From NCBI GenBank assembly GCA_913058295.1, contig CAJXRD010000016.1, forward strand, positions 1 through 55,452: a DNA stretch of 55,452 nt, given 5' to 3'. The translations under genes and the position numbers were made by a program. Below the pieces are notes generated by a model. The model saw nothing but the letters and a program-made list of their open reading frames with translations. It was not told the DNA's origin and did not search any database. Source of the stretch: an uncultured Flavobacteriales bacterium (GTDB taxonomy: Bacteria; Bacteroidota; Bacteroidia; Flavobacteriales; Flavobacteriaceae). This document shows positions 54,693 to 55,452 of the stretch, one piece after another; positions within the stretch are counted from its first letter, which is position 1; each line of letters opens with the position of its first letter.

Positions 54693-55452
54693 ACTTTCAA
54701 CAACTCCCCCCATTGTGTAGTATAACGAGGACTTCGATCTTCCTTAATTAACTCCCACTCTTTTACTCGTGTTCCTACCAAACCGGAAAACACCGTGGAT
54801 TTCCCATATTTTCTATTGATCGCATCAAAGGTATTTAACAACTCCCCTTTATTCCATCTAGGCGGCGGCATAAACAAGTTACCTTGTACATATTCCCTCG
54901 GAATAATACCGCTTAAACACACTCCTACTTTTTTATAACGATATCCTGGTTTATAAATAGCATCCAGCGCTTTCTTGGCTTCCGAAATAAGAGCAAAGGT
55001 ATCGCAGGTAGGAATAGGAAGTGTTACCGTAATGCTATTGGAATATTGTTTGTCACGATCGCTAAAATAATTGGTATGCAAAAACACCTGTAGATAGGTC
55101 GCACAAGATTTCTGATTGCGCAATACTTCACTTACCTCACTAATATAATACGAACAAGCCTCTTGGATCATTCCTAAGTCCTCTATTTTTTTTCCGAAGG
55201 ATTTGGCGGTGCCAATCCCCTGCTTTGGTTTGGGCATAGTCTTAAACTCTATACTCGGAGTCCCTCTTAATTCATTCCAAATTCGAACTCCCACAACGGT
55301 CATGTTTTTTCGGACCCATTCTTCTGGAAGCATCGTAAACTCATATGCCGTGAATACACCAATACTTTTTAATCGTTTGGCATGTTTGCCTCCAATTCCC
55401 CAAACCGTTTTTACATCTGCCCACTGTAAGGCTTCGATTCGTTTTTTTTCAG
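54656..55452 (-). CDS. umuC: Y-family DNA polymerase UmuC (3' part; start beyond window)
   Basis: The frame stays open from 54656 past the window end; an ATG at 55333 is internal. The visible 265 residues begin with the helix-hairpin-helix VWGIGGKHAKRLKSIGV and continue through the little-finger domain (KPKQGIGTAKSFGKKIEDLG, then QVFLHTNYFSDRDKQYSNS). They end in the UmuC-type C-terminal domain (KSTVFSGLVGTRV, SPRYTTQWGELL). UmuC performs error-prone translesion synthesis, normally with UmuD, presumably encoded outside the window. The last ~11 residues (TSIHSDSRSTL) are encoded by a REP-like hairpin and are not typical of the family. Confidence 0.92.
   Translation of the reverse strand, partial: EKKRIEALQWADVKTVWGIGGKHAKRLKSIGVFTAYEFTMLPEEWVRKNMTVVGVRIWNELRGTPSIEFKTMPKPKQGIGTAKSFGKKIEDLGMIQEACSYYISEVSEVLRNQKSCATYLQVFLHTNYFSDRDKQYSNSITVTLPIPTCDTFALISEAKKALDAIYKPGYRYKKVGVCLSGIIPREYVQGNLFMPPPRWNKGELLNTFDAINRKYGKSTVFSGLVGTRVKEWELIKEDRSPRYTTQWGELLKVTSIHSDSRSTL

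Noticed and set aside
55333-55333. ATG at 55333 as the start of a 225-residue protein
   Set aside because: The frame stays open upstream to the window end with UmuC-like sequence, including the helix-hairpin-helix; the ATG is internal.

Overview
The window looks like chromosome from a marine-type member of the Flavobacteriaceae (Bacteroidota). The evidence is low G+C, several TAnnTTTG-type promoter -7 elements, no obvious Shine-Dalgarno sequences, three proteins with type IX secretion (Por/T9SS) C-terminal tails, many secreted or lipobox proteins, a LETM1-related protein of the kind known from flavobacteria, and a menaquinone operon. The species cannot be named from the sequence alone. No tRNA, rRNA, CRISPR array, insertion sequence or prophage was seen. 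No stretch longer than about 300 bases lacks a gene.

Layout. 1-7.2 kb (leftward): a partial membrane protein; a marR-amidohydrolase pair behind a perfect 32-bp palindrome; and a run of two paralogous secreted TPR proteins, an SCO-type thioredoxin-fold protein and a VOC protein. 7.4-8.9 kb: a secreted S10-type serine carboxypeptidase. 9.1-15.5 kb: a fatty-acid beta-oxidation operon, marR-fadN-fadA-(four-helix-bundle gene)-fadE, with an operator-like palindrome at its promoter, a strong hairpin between fadN and fadA, and a terminator. 15.7-26.7 kb (rightward): a propeller-like secreted protein, an M1 aminopeptidase, a YdeI-like protein, a DEAD-box helicase, SulP and TSUP anion transporters, a large Asp-box propeller protein and a lipoprotein Cu,Zn superoxide dismutase. 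26.9-37.6 kb (leftward): three tandem paralogous M36 (fungalysin-like) metallopeptidases with different C-terminal modules and T9SS tails, preceded by a small relic of a fourth such tail.

37.9-40.7 kb (leftward): a three-gene unit in which a DUF4331-type fold appears to be split over two genes, followed by a TPR lipoprotein. 40.8-46.3 kb: a LETM1-related protein, a di-haem peroxidase lipoprotein, a double VOC protein, an SDR oxidoreductase, an NTF2-like protein and a small membrane protein. 46.4-50.4 kb (leftward): a CvfB-like S1 protein, then menI-menF-menD. 50.5-52.3 kb: an alpha/beta hydrolase, a leucine-rich-repeat protein and a metal-binding lipoprotein. 52.5-55.5 kb (leftward): dnaK and the 3' part of umuC.

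Themes. Extracytoplasmic proteolysis (S10, M1, three M36) sits near fatty-acid degradation, as in a heterotroph that degrades biopolymers. Copper and other metal handling recurs (SCO, SodC, metal-binding lipoprotein, di-haem peroxidase). Two kinds of small repeated DNA stand out: a REP-like family whose copies begin CTTCGA and end CTCAG, flanking dnaK and umuC and apparently also inside an open reading frame; and hairpin-flanked insertions in the beta-oxidation operon, one of which carries a four-helix-bundle gene like those in 23S rRNA intervening sequences.
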